Both the position numbers and the translations under genes were made by a program. The notes under the pieces are model-generated. The model was given only the letters and a program-made list of their open reading frames with translations, was not told where the DNA came from and searched no databases. DNA of 64,000 bases from Ceriagrion tenellum (Eukaryota; Arthropoda; Insecta; Odonata; Coenagrionidae): the NCBI GenBank assembly GCA_963169105.1, contig OY720636.1, positions 68,064,123 to 68,128,122 of the forward strand, in the 5' to 3' direction. Below are positions 1-9,506 of the stretch, in pieces (position 1 is the first letter of the stretch; each line of letters begins with the position of its first letter).

Positions 1-575
1 TGTTTGCCATTCAAAAGAAGAAATACTCCAAAAAATGCCACTGTTCCACAAGCTTCAGAGGAACTCGTGTGGTACTGAATTCCTTGGAAACTCCAGTGGA
101 GAAGGAGCCCTGCCTGACATTCTAGCAAACCACATACACCACAAATGAAGAAATACCATTAGATATATAGTAGGAGTGGCCCCGGATGATTTAATTTCAT
201 TTGTTAGCAAGGTTTTCCGAGGAAAGGCCATTAATAAAACCATCAAACTGGCAAGTGATTTATTAAGCCGACTTGAGGATAATGACTATGCAATTGCTGA
301 TTAGGGATTCCTCATAGCCATTGAAATATTAAACTAGTAGATACATCATATTCGGCCACCTTTTCCTTGCAAAAGAGGTCCGTTTACGGGTCATCCATTC
401 TAAAGGAGTGGAAACTGCAGAAATTGCTCTTTCTGGTATGCCTGAATTAAGAGCAATTCGAAAGATTAAGATTTGTACAATAGTACTTAGAGGTGAATTT
501 ACAGGATAATTGTTGACGTAATTTGAGCATAAACTCCTTTTTACACTTGGGTTTGTAAACCAGACCCAGCCAGTT
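1..575 (+). pseudogene. DDE transposase remnant (DDE_Tnp_4-like)
   Basis: Reading the + strand from 185 gives a stretch containing LISFVSKVFRGKAINKT, then DYAIAD, an in-frame TAG at 302-304, and GFLI. This matches the catalytic-core pattern of DDE_Tnp_4 transposases (the Harbinger/ISL2EU type), in which a glycine-rich phrase of the form 'isfvSk.frGkatDk' precedes an acidic 'aDrGFli' block. After a frame change, 365-500 reads FLAKE, VETAEIA and RAIRKIKI, which resembles the downstream region that normally ends in a third acidic residue and 'RIHVERaI.RiK'. In the intact family this enzyme cuts and pastes the element. Here at least one stop and one or two frameshifts break it, the glutamate block is damaged, and the 5' part lies outside the window. 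The superfamily call is by motif only; a THAP-containing relative is equally possible. Confidence 0.55.
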
Positions 576-589
576 ATGTAGACAGACAA

Positions 590-1150
590 TTTTTAAGGGA
601 AATTGAATGAAAAACTATAACAGTTTTAGTTTCTTCCTAGCACACGTTTTGAGCGAAGTCATTACGGGTTTACCTCCACGTCTGATCATGGCCTGCAGAT
701 ATTTAAATAGCTGGCTAAGTCATCATAATCCCTGACGAGGTTGGTGAAGTGAGCTAGCAAAAGGTAAGCTGCCCGTTCATAGTCTGACCTGATGAAAATA
801 CGGTGAAGACTTAACTGAGTGAATTATGCTATATTTTGAACGCTGTGTACTGCATGGATTGTGATATGTATAAAACTATTAAAAAATTTCTCATGGTTGT
901 CTTTGAAGTCAGTATGTTAATGTACCTCTTTTTTAGGAATAAATACACAAAGGATATCATCGATTTTATACGTTTTTGCAGGTTTACAATCATTTCGACA
1001 ATTCGAGCGTTATGTTAGCAGTGATCATTTTCCAGCCCTATGAATGACCTCTATACGCCGCGGATATTTTGAGTTGAAATATTTTACTCAAAATCGACGT
1101 CACTTGAGAAGATAAAAGTTCATTGAGAGTATAAACCATTGAGATGGAAT
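590..1150. other. no recognisable feature
   Basis: AT-rich sequence with only short ORFs. I see no coding signature, inverted repeat or repeat-family member here. Confidence 0.5.
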
Positions 1151-1164
1151 TCCTCACGAAGCAA

Positions 1165-1300
1165 ATTATGTTATTCGACCGAGATCCAAGCCTGGACCTC
1201 CTTATTGATGATCTATGCTAGCCAGGCACAACACCGTTGGGAAATCCGAGTTTAAATCTGGGTCAAGTCAAATGACAATTTCGTGACGAATAACATCCCT
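1165..1300. repeat. possible head-to-head tRNA-like SINE pair (weak)
   Basis: A degenerate reversed B-box-like stretch (about 1180-1205) faces a forward one (about 1240-1270, AAATCTGGGTCAAGTC). The geometry matches the clearer pairs at 4.9 and 6.1 kb. Both halves are badly eroded, so this rests on analogy. Confidence 0.25.
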
Positions 1301-2224
1301 TGGGAGCATACCTTCGCACCAGTGCGCGTGACTGCGTACCAAGTCGTATAAGCATTTTTGCCTCCATATTGGTTAATGGGACGATTTCTTTGTGATAAAC
1401 ATGTGAATTCGATTCAACCAATTTATCAACGTCAACGGCGATTTCAACAAATTACGATTTTATCACATTATTTCCAAATTGGTCATTTTTAGACCTATAT
1501 TAGTGGGAAAACAGATCAACAGGCATCACGTATTAGGACTAAATATGTGAATGCGGGGTGAGAATCACTACAGTAGGCGAAAACCCTACAGGAACTGCGC
1601 GAAGGGTCTGAATTTGAATTCCAATCGAATCTGATTTCCTATTGGCAATCAGTTTGTCATCTGAGTTTCCAAACTCAGTTCCCCAAATTTCGACTTCACC
1701 CAGACACTATAGAATAGTTTATGCAATGGAGCGAATAGATAAATTGGAAACAAGAGATGATATTGGAGAGGTACACATTGTAACATGGAGTCCATGGCCA
1801 GGATTCGAATCAAAATAGTATTTAGTCAGGGAAACGACAGATAATTGAGCTTAAAGTAATGAAACCTTGGTTCTGCCCGTTTAGTAATTTATTTACTACG
1901 TTTTCTGGCGTCCAAGTATCATCTTCAGGAAAAAGATAGGTAATTATTATTTGCATATTTATTGTACTCAGCAGATTTGCACATGAGGATGGCGCTAAGA
2001 CATCGAAACATGTAATATTATAAAAAACTCAGCGGCCACCATCAAGTTTAATTTATGATGCTCAACTGCATTTCACCAGACAAATCTGGATGTAGACTAC
2101 TAAGATCATTTGGCCATTTTTTTACGTGATTCATCCAAAAAGAATTATTTTATTGTGGAAAATGAATGGAGTGAAACTGATTGACGGTATTGGTCTATTC
2201 TTGACGCATGGCGCCAATGTGTTA
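1301..2224. other. no recognisable feature
   Basis: AT-rich, with no ORF above noise. Fragments such as 1600-1640 faintly recall tRNA-like B boxes, but not enough to call. Confidence 0.4.
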
Positions 2225-2800
2225 CATTTAAATTTTTTTAAATCAATAAAATACGTAAAAATGCTGCGCATTTGGTTAAAAAACGCAATGAGCGAATTTA
2301 TGGTGCATCACAGCTTTGAGAAGGAGGTTGGGAGCATCTCGAGACTCGGAGGCTACTTAGACTACACGCTTGTCTAAGTTTGCTTGAGAAATTGAGAACT
2401 GGTGTGTTTCAGAGCGACAGAGAAAATTATCATTACGCTTTACTACATCTCTTGATCCGACCGAAGAGATAAAATAGTTTGTTTTAGTTTGCTTGAGAAA
2501 TTGAGAACTGGTGTGCTTCAGAGCGACACAGAGAAAATTATCATTACGCTTTACTACATCTATTGATCCGACAGAAGAGGTAAAATAAGAAAGATACATT
2601 GCCAAACAAATAGGTACAAAAACTCCTTCTTTCTCCGCACAGAAAGCGACCACAATAAAAACTGAGCTCCACTGCATACACTCCCATAATACACGTCACC
2701 ATTTCACCTCCCAAAACCTTATCCCTTACATTTTTACAGGGCTGATATCCTAATATTCCCTGCAAAAGCCCCTTGCGGCGGCTCGGAGGTTGGTTTGCAG
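2225..2800 (+). pseudogene. LINE family A, C-terminal and 3' end fragment (copy A1)
   Basis: This is the tail of a non-LTR retrotransposon RT ORF, reading on the + strand with many lesions. It matches the other A copies in this window. The 'SRLGGY' region at about 2340 corresponds to the 'EPLETRRLHARL' block of copy A3, followed by the shared 'sgvfqsdrE' region, the 'TKT.SF' region near 2617-2650 and the untranslated tail with CCCTGCAAAAGCCCC. The 3' end, near 2790, is a degraded GCAGATGTAAATG tail, corresponding to the TAGATG-type end of the family. The copy is 5' truncated near 2225, as is usual for LINEs. It carries an internal duplication (annotated separately) and abuts a SINE on the other strand at 2800. 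It encodes nothing functional. Confidence 0.7.
2377..2587 (+). repeat. 109-base tandem duplication inside LINE A1
   Basis: The block beginning AGTTTGCTTGAGAAATTGAG at 2377 recurs at 2486 with only a few differences, including CATCTC versus CATCTA and an extra CA. No other A copy in the window has this duplication, so it is private to A1. Confidence 0.85.
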
Positions 2801-2965
2801 ATGTAAATGGATTTAACGTCCGATCCGACGAGCAGTGTACTGCACTTGTTGTACTCTTCACACAGCACCCAATTAGGGACCGGGATTCCCACAACCGCCG
2901 CCACCAGGAATCAAATCTAGATCCTCGGAATGCGATGCCTAGTACCATAGCCAACAACCCAACAC
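2800..2965 (-). mobile_element. tRNA-derived SINE with conserved core
   Basis: On the minus strand it starts with an A-box-like TATGGTACTAGGC and a B-box-like GATTTGATTCCTGG. It then shows GTCGGATCGGACGTTAAATC, which is clearly related to the GTCGGATGAGACGGTAAACC core of the longer SINEs at 59.7 and 61.6 kb. The ORFs across it are chance. SINEs of this kind are transcribed by RNA polymerase III and mobilised by a LINE. Confidence 0.6.
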
Positions 2966-3077
2966 TTAAGAGCGCGATCACATCTAGAAGTTTCATCCGA
3001 AGTGCCCCGTGGCATTGGGCGTTGTGCTTCTTTTGGATGGCACTACGGGTTTGGCTTAAAGTGTGCGATGTGACCTT

Positions 3078-4190
3078 AAGATAGTTTGAGCGAAATATTA
3101 TTTTATCTAGAAATCAATGAATTTGGTCTCATTTTAAAGAAAAATATGTCACTATTCCAAAGATACAAAATGTCAGACTCTTACCGAACTACTTTCTGAG
3201 ATTGCTGACGAAAAGTACTAGCACTTTTACATGAGAAATGGTAAGTGTATGCACTCCCGAGACACCATATTAAAATAAATACGCCCCTCCAAAATATCAG
3301 CCCTCACCGAACAACTTAACGAGATTTCGGGCAAAAAATACAAAACATTTTACATCGGAAATGATACACGTATGCACTCCAAAGAGACATTGTTCAAAAG
3401 TGAGGAATTTATGACACCTAGATCTTGATTTATTTATTATATTCAATGCTCATCCAATATGAAAACCATAATTACAGGGTGAAGAAAAGAGATAAAATTG
3501 CAAAAAATACTAGTCAAGCTGACTGAAATATACATAAAAATTATCAATTAACTAACTAAAATAAATATACGTACACATCATTTTGAATTAATGGACACAT
3601 TGTGAGCTTTGGACAAATTTTCCACAATTTCCGTACGAAATTGCTCCTTAACCTTGAACAAATTTAATTCTTGGCAATTGTTGTTATGACCAATACATGT
3701 CCTATTTAAGGGTACATTTTTGCTATAGTTCCTCCTCACATTTCTAATATAAAAAGTCCTCTTTTGCCTCCTCTTATTCGTTGGGTTTATTAAGTTTCAC
3801 ATACTTAATAATTCCTCACGCTCGCCTTTGTTAAAGACATTATGAAAAAATAGCAAATCATGAAAAATTAACAATATTTAGCTTGTATAATTTCTCTACT
3901 ACTTTAAAAAATAAATCACATCGTTACCGCAGTAGTTTTTTCCAGAATCACAAACAAACCTTCCGTTGGGAAGGAGTTTTAAATGTACCGCGCGAAATAA
4001 ATGACTCACGTTAAAGATTTACATAGATATCTTTATAAAATTACCTAGAATTTCAGTCGTATGAAAGTATAATTGCGTAATTAATAATTCAATTTTTAGT
4101 TTAAGCTATCAGCAGCTGTTGAAATAAAACATACAATTCGAATATGATCTCCATCATGACTAGGGAACTATCTCAGTCTCACAAACTTAA
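3078..4190 (-). mobile_element. family D inverted-repeat element (copy D1), enlarged
   Basis: The ends are degraded forms of the family D terminal inverted repeat, AAGGTAGTTTGAGC / GCTCAAACTACCTT (here AAGATAGTTTGAGCG at 3079 and the CTCACAAACTTAA end at 4190). The interior matches copies D2-D6 in reverse orientation, including the CCGCAGTAGTTTTTTCCAGA segment near 3929. Full-length copies are about 556 bases; this one is 1.1 kb. The extra length is a duplicated block (about 3155-3286 and 3287-3410) plus about 450 bases of unrelated AT-rich insert (about 3430-3880). It has no coding capacity, so it would be a non-autonomous DNA transposon if the inverted ends are diagnostic. Confidence 0.6.
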
Positions 4191-4889
4191 GCAGCTGGAC
4201 CACGTTAAAAACCCACACGTTTGCCCCTCCAATATGATCCGGGATGGTGTCGCTTCTACGGTAAATGAGATCGCCGAGATGGATGCTGGGTTGGTGGCTT
4301 GTGGGAAGATGGAGTTGAAGAGGGGGGGCTTAGGGAGCTTAGGTCACTAAGAGGAGCATCGAGCAAGTCGTTGGGGTGAGGTAAGGTCGGTGTGGGACGG
4401 AGGAGATGGATCGTCCCCTTCGGCTGACCTCTCCCTCCCCTCTTGCCCTCTCCCACCCTCCCAACTCATTCCAGGAAGGCAGCAAAGGAGGAGGTGCCCT
4501 CCCTTCCTCTCCCCCCACCCGATGCTTTCGCGAACCCCACCCTGTTCCCTCCTTCTTCCTTCCCTCCCCCACTCCTCACCTCCCGCTCTTCCAATTTGAC
4601 TCCTCATTTTCGATCTCCCTCCGCATCTCTTGGTTTTGGAATTGCCCTTCAGAGGGCACTCCTAGCGCACCTCTCGTCGATCGCTTTCCAGCTCGCTCTT
4701 AACTGGCATAGCTCGGAGAAAAAATTGTGCCGTGGCTAAGGTGTACCTGTTCTCCAACTATACCATAACTGGACCGGAAGTGTGCTCAAGAGTATACTTA
4801 AATTGCAACAAACAGCACATTTTCCAACAACTATGGAACTAGCCGCGAAGTAACTTTAACGGAGTCACCCACTAGTGATCACACAATTG
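4191..4889. other. GC- and pyrimidine-rich tract, no gene
   Basis: 4320-4700 is strongly C/T-rich on the + strand and produces several overlapping ORFs of 60-98 codons on both strands with low-complexity Pro/Ser/Arg/Gly translations. These are what compositional bias produces, so I do not call them genes. Confidence 0.5.
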
Positions 4890-5080
4890 TGTGAAATTCA
4901 CAGTGGAAAAATCATTCGCCGGGACTGGGAATCGAACCCAGATCCCTCGATTTCGTACCGACTGTTCTAACCTAAAGCCTAGATGGCTTAATTGGTTAGA
5001 GCACTCGACGTGAAATCGAGGGATCTGGGTTCGAGTCCCAGTGGAGTCGAAGGATTTTCCCCTATGAAATACACACAATC
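4890..5080. mobile_element. head-to-head pair of tRNA-derived SINEs
   Basis: The right arm (about 4979-5075, +) looks tRNA-like: an A-box-like GGCTTAATTGGTTAGAGC, a five-base-pair stem CTCGA/TCGAG with a 7-base loop, and a T-arm TGGGTTCGAGTCCCA. The left arm (about 4890-4976) is a related copy on the minus strand, with its B box reading GGGTTCGATTCCCAG in reverse. The arms share an exact 20-base inverted match around CGAGGGATCTGGGTTCGA. The loop lacks a normal U33 and the acceptor stem pairs poorly, so this is a SINE pair, not a working tRNA gene. Confidence 0.65.
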
Positions 5081-6000
5081 GGACAAACAGTACAGTTTGT
5101 CATGTCAGTACTGTACAGTTATTGCATCAGTAAACTTACAGCACAGTTTCACTACAGTTTTAACCACAGTGCAGCTTCTGCACAGTGATGCAGCATATTT
5201 TCAGTACAGGCCTCGCTGCGGTTCTGTCTCTACAGTACACTTCCAGTGCCAATCAACCTTAAAAATTCAACTATACCAATATCCAGTAAAATTAGGACTG
5301 GTACTGCTATACTGCTGAGTTAATTACAGTTTAAGCGTGTGTATTGTACACCAACAGTACAGCTTTTTTCATTGGGAAGCCTAGCACATTCAGCAACATT
5401 TATTGCGCCAGAATTGACCTAAAATCCAGTTCCTGGCCTCGTCAAATGGTAGGGCGGCCTCAAATTTAGAGCAAAATTTCACCATTGAGTACACACGACG
5501 CCACTAACAGTGACCAAGTCGGGGAAACTAATAAGAGTATCCGCCTCAAATAAGTGGAATTTCACCATAAAACACCTTCATAACCTATACTGAGATTATA
5601 TTTATTTAAATAAAAAAATGCATTGAATAAAATATCTGTTGAAGTTTGAAATTTTTTCTATGTTTCATAGTTTAATGAGGAAAAGGAAGAAGGTGTAGGA
5701 CGGAATTTATGGAGAGAGACAATATGAGGATTTCAATTAGGATTCAAGAGGGATCTGATGACAGATCATCCATAGGAGCCAAAACGGAGCGATGTGCAGT
5801 CAGGGTAAAAACTGTCCAATATACCTTCCATCAGCTGGTAAAACACTGACATGAATCATTGTAGAAACAGTTCATTGCAGGTGACTGCTTATCATTGCAT
5901 TGAAATTTATTTCTTTCAGTTCGTATTCATTAAATCAGCAATATTAGTTAAATGAAGTATTATTCATTTCACAGGATTTTATTCCTACAATAATTGTTGT
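5081..6000. other. no recognisable feature
   Basis: 5090-5310 is rich in ACAGT/CAGT motifs (many TACAGT repeats), suggesting short-period sequence drift. The rest is plain AT-rich DNA. Confidence 0.45.
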
Positions 6001-6044
6001 CAACCGCTGATGGTCGCAGTTTTGTGGAATTCTATGCGCAAAAA

Positions 6045-6200
6045 AATTAACTATCTGGACAAGGATTCAAACTCAGATCCCTTGATTACGCTTGAGAGTT
6101 ATCAGCGTAACATTGAGGAGTCTGGGTTCGAATTCCAGTCCAGGCGAATGGCTTTCATTTCACACTATTTTACGGTGGTGTTGAGATGTAAACAAATCTG
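6045..6200. mobile_element. second head-to-head tRNA-like SINE pair
   Basis: A minus-strand B-box-like stretch (GATTCAAACTCAGATCCC, about 6064) faces a plus-strand one (GTCTGGGTTCGAATTCCAG, 6120-6138). The downstream GCGAATGGCTTTCATTTCACA matches the corresponding flank in the 4.9 kb pair. It is more diverged than that pair. Confidence 0.5.
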
Positions 6201-6305
6201 GAGCTTGCAATGATATTAAAATTTCACATGAGAGCAGGATCTGAACTGCAGATTCAGTGCATCAAGGAGGCATTCGACGAAGAAACTCGTTCCCAGTTTA
6301 AATAG

Positions 6306-6490
6306 TCATTGCATTCTTTCTTTCGCCGACTCATCCTCCTTTCCGATTCCGATGCACCCAATCGCATACAAACCCTCCTCCTCCTGTCTCTCTCTTCGAT
6401 CCGACTCCAATCCATCTTTACATTTCTCGATCACGCCCATAGTCTCCCCCGCCATCTTCCCTCCCTCCTCCTTCCAGATGGCGACCAAGA
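6306..6490. repeat. repeat family F, copy 1
   Basis: A C/T-rich segment that is alignable with 8455-8620. Both contain CTCCAATCCATNTTTACA-like sequence followed by a shared GATCACGCCCAT. The minus-strand translation (MGVIEK...GLESD...IGC) parallels that of the second copy. The nature of the repeat is unknown. Confidence 0.45.
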
Positions 6491-6496
6491 GAGGTC

Positions 6497-6610
6497 AATC
6501 AGTGGTGGTTCAATCCTGATTTTGGTTGACTGCAGCCCTCCACACTTCCCTATCTAATGCTAGTTCTCCAACCTCCTGGTAGCTCTTCCTATGTACTTCG
6601 ATATTCATTT
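6497..6610 (-). pseudogene. LINE family B tail fragment (B1)
   Basis: A short piece shared with B2 (14.3 kb), B3 (18.4 kb) and B4 (54.9 kb): GGTTGACTGCAGCCCTCCAC, then CCCTATCTAATGCTAG and CCTCCTGGTAGCTCTTCCTA. Read on the minus strand these encode the very C-terminal end of a LINE ORF, of the form 'sYqevgeLAlnReeWRaAVNQ', with breaks. Only the last ~100 bases remain. Confidence 0.6.
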
Positions 6611-6639
6611 GGTCTACGTATTAATTCAAATTACAGATT

Positions 6640-7620
6640 AAGGCCCGGATTCATAGTCAGGTCTCAAGTCATTACTTGAGACCATCTTGATGAAGATCGC
6701 CTTATTGGTCAAGTCCATCTTATTTTCATTCTGGTTTCATAGTCACCGAATAAGACCGTCTTCATGAAGGTGAACTTGATTAAGATCATCTTATTTGCAA
6801 TAAGACGAGCTTAATGAAGCTTGCGCCTAAGCAAATGCATTTTGGATCAACCAATCACACACACTGTTACATTTGTTTACTTGGCAACTGTCGTCACCGT
6901 GAAGCGGTAATTTCAAACAAAAACATGGTATCGACCTCACGTAAATGTCGTCATTATACGCCCATCGAGAAGAAGATTTTTCTAGATATCCTGCAACTCC
7001 ACCGAGAAATTGAAGATAAAAAGGGAGATGGGGTCAAGAGAGATGCATCTTTAAAACAAAAGGAGGAAACATGGCGGAAAATCGCTGATCTCTATAATAA
7101 TTCCCATCACATAATGCAGGAGGTAAGGTCATATCATCATAAGGAATAATTATATTTGGGATTTATTTTAGTGGTATTGCAACACTGCGCAAGTCATTTA
7201 AATTTTATTTGTGATGGTATGATTTATTTGTTGCAGAGAACCATACCACAATTAAAAAAATGGCGGTCAAACATTAAACAAAACCAAAGGAGTGCGATCA
7301 CTAAAGAGAAGCAGTACCGGATGGCCACGGGCCTTTTTTCTCGCCTTCGTAATTTACCCGTTCGATAAATAGTCACGAAAGTAAAAACAATAATGTCAGG
7401 CAATGTCAATAATCGTTACATTTTGTCTACCTTAAACCACCTTCACACTGATATTTACGCTTCATGTGAATGCGTCAGTCGTGTTTGCTATTGCAAAAGC
7501 AATGATTTACCAAGCATTACCTTTTCATCAAAGCGTTTGTCGGAAGTTTATCACAGATGGGTGACACTTCACTCCAATAATTCATTTCTACATCCATTGG
7601 TCGTTCAATTCCAATATTGA
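6640..7620 (+). mobile_element. Harbinger-like element, 5' portion
   Basis: The left end after TTA/TAA reads GGCCCGGATTCATAGTCA at 6642, followed by subterminal repeats of GTCTTCATGAAGG / GATCATCTTATT type. This is typical of Harbinger-type DNA transposons, which duplicate a 3-base TWA target. It carries the Myb-like ORF described next. I found no matching right terminal repeat (TGACTATGAATCCGGGCC); the element seems to break off near 7330-7620, where an unrelated LINE tail begins on the other strand. Confidence 0.5.
6925..7368 (+). pseudogene. Myb/SANT-like protein ORF of a Harbinger element, one intron
   Basis: Exon 1 (6925-7122) starts at ATG 6925 and reads on to YTPIEKKIFLDILQ, then KQKEETWRKIADLYN, the pattern of the trihelix-like Myb/SANT DNA-binding protein encoded beside the transposase in Harbinger elements. 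An intron at 7123-7236 is inferred from a GTAAGG donor and a TTTGTTGCAG acceptor; joining at those sites restores the frame into exon 2, which begins RTIPQLKKW and continues to KEKQYRMATG. In family members a glycine/proline-rich stretch usually follows 'MATG', but here the reading diverges at about 7330 and stops at 7368, so the protein is truncated. An in-frame upstream ATG at 6814 would add 37 residues but falls in the terminal region. Known role of the family: DNA binding and nuclear entry of the transposase. The neighbouring transposase ORF is absent. Confidence 0.6.
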
Positions 7621-7629
7621 TTGAGCCTC

Positions 7630-8330
7630 AGCTTTGTAACTCCTGCCATTCTTTATGTCCGTCGACGTACAATATCTTCACCTTCCTCTCCCTCTCTGTT
7701 CCTCGATCTTTCCTCTTCTAATATTATTTTTAGCCGGCGTTCTTTCCTGAGGACGTCTGTCATCCAGTTAGCCTTCCTCTTTCTAATAAATCTCAAAATA
7801 TTCCTTTTGTCATTCATTCTTAGCAGCACTCCCTCGTTTCTAACTTTATTACTGCATTTCAATCTTTCCATTCTTCTTCTTTACCACATTTCAAAACCCT
7901 TTAGAGATTTTTCCTCTATCCTCCTGACTGTCTATGTTTCTGCTCTATAAAAGCACGACACTCCAAATAAAGCGTTTTAGAAATCTTTTCCGTAAGCCCA
8001 TGCTGATCAATTTGGCTGAAAGTAGTCGGTTGACTTTATTGAAGGCTGCCTTTACCTGTGATATTCTACTTCTTATTTCCTCCGTACAACTTCCATTCCA
8101 TGCTATAACACTTCCGATATATATACAAAGACAAGCTTTATACTTAACTAATACAAGCTTTTTTACATCAATGGATTCATTTAGAACTCCTTCCTCTCTT
8201 TCTGCCTTCATTACTTTAGTTTTACCGATTTTTTCTTTGTTCCAAAATGTTTCCCTACTCTATCGATTCTATGAACCATTTCCTGTGATTATTAATCACT
8301 TATACGCCTGGATGGATATTGGGTAAGCTG
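7630..8330 (-). pseudogene. LINE RT C-terminal remnant
   Basis: Minus-strand frames read EEIRSRISQVKAAFNKVN, then LISMGLRKRFLKRFIWSVVLL (about 8080-7945), GFEMW (about 7880) and finally KRKANWMTDVLRKE (about 7770). This is the familiar order after the catalytic RT motifs in many insect non-LTR elements: 'eI..RI..Ak.aF', 'R.r..k.fiWSv.LYGsEtW', 'lE.feMW.wRrM', 'GhvlR'. In-frame stops between 7872 and 7945 and frame changes break it. The catalytic FADD region is not present, so it is 5' truncated and inactive. Confidence 0.7.
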
Positions 8331-9020
8331 GGATGGGAAAGAAGGAGAATAGGTTTTATGGACGGGTTAGAGGGTATTGGCTTTCGGTAGAATACCCTAA
8401 TATATGTAGGTACTTCCGAGTGAGCTTCAAAAGTCGCTCCCACTCCACTAATCACTGAATCTCTCGCCAGTTCGTCCTCGTCCTTCGCTTCAAAACTTCG
8501 ATGAGCACTTCCGCATCCAATAACATTTCTTTCTCCTCTTCCATCCATCTCCAATCCATTTACACGTTTCCCGATCACGCCCATCCCGTGGCCACAATCT
8601 CTCCCGATTCGCCCTCCTCCCAAATGATACGCAAAAAGAGCGCCTCGGACGCACACTTTCACTCGTATGCAGAATAACATTTCCCACCCTTTGGGTCTCC
8701 GAATACCCGAATCCGCGGGCCATTCGCAGCCGCCCGTGACCGATCCTGTATCCGAAGACAATTGCTCGGCTGGCGTCCATCCCCCTCGGGGAGGCGGAAC
8801 GGTGGAGGAGAAGTGTGGGCCAAGGGGGTGGGGACGACCCGCGCCCGACCTGCCCCCACCCCACCCACCTGAAAAAAAGGGGTGGAGGAGAGTTGCCTGA
8901 CCCCGGACTCAATCCCCTCCCAAAAAAAAACCTACCCTCAGCGGAAATCATCTGGGTCCACCTGCTCTCTCTCTTTCTACGAGACGACGAGAATTCAAAG
9001 GAAGAAAATATCCACGAGGA
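8331..9020. other. GC-rich segment, no confirmed gene
   Basis: Rich in C/T then G/A tracts (for example 8860-8885 and 8925-8935). A 220-codon minus-strand ORF (9152-8490) and several shorter ones overlap on both strands, but the translations are biased (Arg/Gly/Ser/Trp) and show no family motif. Part of it is repeat family F, so I treat the ORFs as compositional artefacts. Confidence 0.45.
8455..8620. repeat. repeat family F, copy 2
   Basis: Aligns with 6306-6490 (shared CTCCAATCCAT, TTACA, CCCGATCACGCCCAT and CTCCCGATTCGCCC-like sequence). On the minus strand it gives MGVIGK...GLEMD and VIGCGS, parallel to copy 1. Confidence 0.45.
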
Positions 9021-9466
9021 ATCGTTACGAAGGCTTCCGCGGTTGTTTTGCAGTACTGTGAAACCCCCCATAAAGATCACTCCCATCAATATATGTATAT
9101 TATGGATTGTGATCTCGTCAACAAAAACTGTTGTCAACAATTCCGTAAACAAGCAACTTTTTGGAAAGTGGTGCCGCCTAGTGATGAATGTTCAAATGTA
9201 AATTCAGTTGACAGATTGTAAATAAAGTCGTCTTACCGGTTTTACCATGAATATACATGAGTTTTACTTGCAATTAATCATAATGCAGTAGGCAGTGGAT
9301 AAAAAATGTAGTACTACACGTGGGACGTAATTATACACTTTTTTAATATCGTCCGATCTACAGATATATTTAATTCCTCTCCAAATTTAATTACGATAAT
9401 GTACAAGTAACTTCTTAGCACTTCGTGAATATCGCGATACAGAAATTTAATAATAATGCGAGGTGA
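9021..9466. other. short motif shared with 55.9 kb, otherwise nothing seen
   Basis: ACGAAGGCTTCCGCGGTT at 9027-9044 recurs at 55871-55888, where a Penelope-like terminal segment is suspected. The remainder to 9466 is plain AT-rich DNA. Confidence 0.3.
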
Positions 9467-9506
9467 CCTCTTGTCTTTGTTTTGTTTTTAAAACAAAGAC
9501 AAGAGG
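9467..9506. repeat. 17-base perfect hairpin at a LINE 5' junction
   Basis: CCTCTTGTCTTTGTTTT (9467-9483) is the exact reverse complement of 9490-9506, with a 6-base loop. The right arm is the start of the LINE RT remnant, so the left arm looks like a snap-back copy made at the truncated end. Confidence 0.75.

Noticed and set aside
4978..5052. functional tRNA gene
   Set aside because: The T-arm and anticodon stem look good, but U33 is absent, the acceptor stem pairs poorly and an inverted related copy adjoins, so it is a SINE head.
8490..9152. 220-codon minus-strand ORF as a gene
   Set aside because: Lies in a biased GC-rich stretch, overlaps repeat F, gives a low-complexity translation and overlaps comparable ORFs in other frames.
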